Part shown: in pieces, positions 5,636-6,055 of the stretch
Layout: each line of letters starts with the position of its first letter
Position numbering within the stretch: the first letter of the stretch is position 1
NCBI GenBank assembly: GCA_947313935.1
Contig: CAMZNW010000003.1
Span: forward strand, 1 to 6,055
Length of the DNA stretch: 6,055 nucleotides
DNA from: an uncultured Mollicutes bacterium
GTDB taxonomy: Bacteria > Bacillota_I > Bacilli_A > UBA3375
Reading direction: 5' to 3'
Translations under genes and position numbers: made by a program
The notes under the pieces: model-generated
Told to the model about the DNA's origin: nothing
Database searches by the model: none
The model's input: the letters and a program-made list of their open reading frames with translations, nothing else

Positions 5636-6055
5636 TTATCCTCCTATAAAATAAAAATTAGCAATACCATATTTTCTTATTTTTAAAACATTAAAATTAT
5701 TTAAATCTAAAATTTTATTTTTATTAAACTCTAAAATTATTTTCCCATTTTCTGTTAATAATTTATGCTCAATAATATTTTCTAATAGTTCTATCACTTG
5801 AATTTTATCCCATGTGTATGGTGGATCAATAAAAATAAAATCGAATTTAATTGTAGTATCAACATTATTTACATATGTTAAACAATCCATTTGAATGATA
5901 TTAGCCACAATTTCTAGCTGACTAATATTTTGCTTAATTAGTTTAATTGCATCAATATTATTATCAACTAATGTGATATTTTTAGCACCACGTGATTTTG
6001 CTTCTAATCCTAAATTTCCGGTACCTGAACATAAATCAAGAACATTACTATCATA
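5636..6055 (-). CDS. rsmD: 16S rRNA (guanine(966)-N(2))-methyltransferase RsmD, 3' part
   Basis: The frame is open from the window edge (6055) to TAA at 5636-5638, giving 139 residues. The usual RsmD is about 180-190 aa, so some 45 N-terminal residues lie beyond the window. Reading the minus strand from the edge gives YDSNVLDLCSGTGNLGLEA, the SAM-binding motif I (family VLDLFAG.G.LG.EA), then SRGAKNITLVDNN with the acidic residue after strand 2. FIFIDPPYTW is the DPPY catalytic motif of N-methyltransferases acting on exocyclic amino groups. The protein ends RKYGIANFYFIGG, matching the family K.YG end. The role is N2-methylation of G966 in 16S rRNA during 30S assembly. The GTG at 5906-5908 is internal and would delete the SAM site, so it is not the start. 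The gene leads directly into coaD. Confidence 0.93.
   Translation of the reverse strand, partial: YDSNVLDLCSGTGNLGLEAKSRGAKNITLVDNNIDAIKLIKQNISQLEIVANIIQMDCLTYVNNVDTTIKFDFIFIDPPYTWDKIQVIELLENIIEHKLLTENGKIILEFNKNKILDLNNFNVLKIRKYGIANFYFIGG
5640..5645 (-). promoter_or_regulatory. Ribosome binding site of coaD, inside rsmD
   Basis: The minus strand reads AGGAGG, then ATAA, then GTG. The SD is formed by the last two rsmD codons (GGA GGA, Gly-Gly) and supports the GTG at 5633-5635 as the coaD start. Stop and start codons abut (TAA-GTG), pointing to translational coupling. Confidence 0.8.

Noticed and set aside
5906..5908. GTG as start of rsmD
   Set aside because: It would remove the SAM-binding motif seen at about 6050-5996; the frame is open to the window edge.
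1..6055. Mobile element, CRISPR, toxin-antitoxin or defence system
   Set aside because: All coding space is accounted for by housekeeping genes. No long direct or inverted repeats, spacer arrays, integrase or transposase motifs are visible.

Overview
The window comes from a very AT-rich bacterium (about a quarter G+C by eye) of low-GC Gram-positive type. Every recognisable gene is a Bacillota/Mycoplasmatota-style housekeeping gene. Pairings such as rsmD-coaD, cysS-rlmB and trxA-uvrC are familiar from Bacillota. All tryptophans are encoded by TGG, so this is not a Mycoplasma/Spiroplasma-type genome reading TGA as Trp. The LytR-CpsA-Psr (LCP) protein implies a cell wall or at least an anchored surface glycopolymer. 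An Erysipelotrichia-like or uncultured walled Bacilli lineage (RF39-like) is my best guess, but the sequence does not settle it.

Layout: positions 1-900 (+) hold the 3' part of an LCP glycopolymer transferase gene. It converges on a block of minus-strand genes that fills the rest of the window. A shared AT-rich terminator hairpin lies between the two. Read in the direction of transcription (right to left), the block is rsmD (partial, 6055-5636), coaD (5635-5150), cysS (5163-3838), rlmB (3862-3128), a 129-bp intergenic region carrying a good promoter, trxA (2998-2690) and uvrC (2659-917).

The first four genes are packed tightly: the rsmD stop abuts the coaD start, coaD overlaps cysS by 14 nt, and cysS overlaps rlmB by 25 nt. 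They therefore look like one translationally coupled operon for RNA modification (16S G966, 23S G2251), CoA synthesis and cysteine charging. trxA-uvrC looks like a second unit with its own extended -10 promoter, whose -35 is covered by a 14-bp perfect palindrome. No terminator was found after rlmB, so read-through into trxA-uvrC is possible.

I see no mobile element, CRISPR array, tRNA, rRNA, phage or defence gene, and no convincing undescribed system. The points worth a second look are regulatory and compositional: the terminator built into the uvrC 3' end, absence of TGA in every visible reading frame, the palindrome over the trxA promoter, an 11-A run inside coaD, and the dual-coded cysS/rlmB junction that lacks the mrnC gene often found there.
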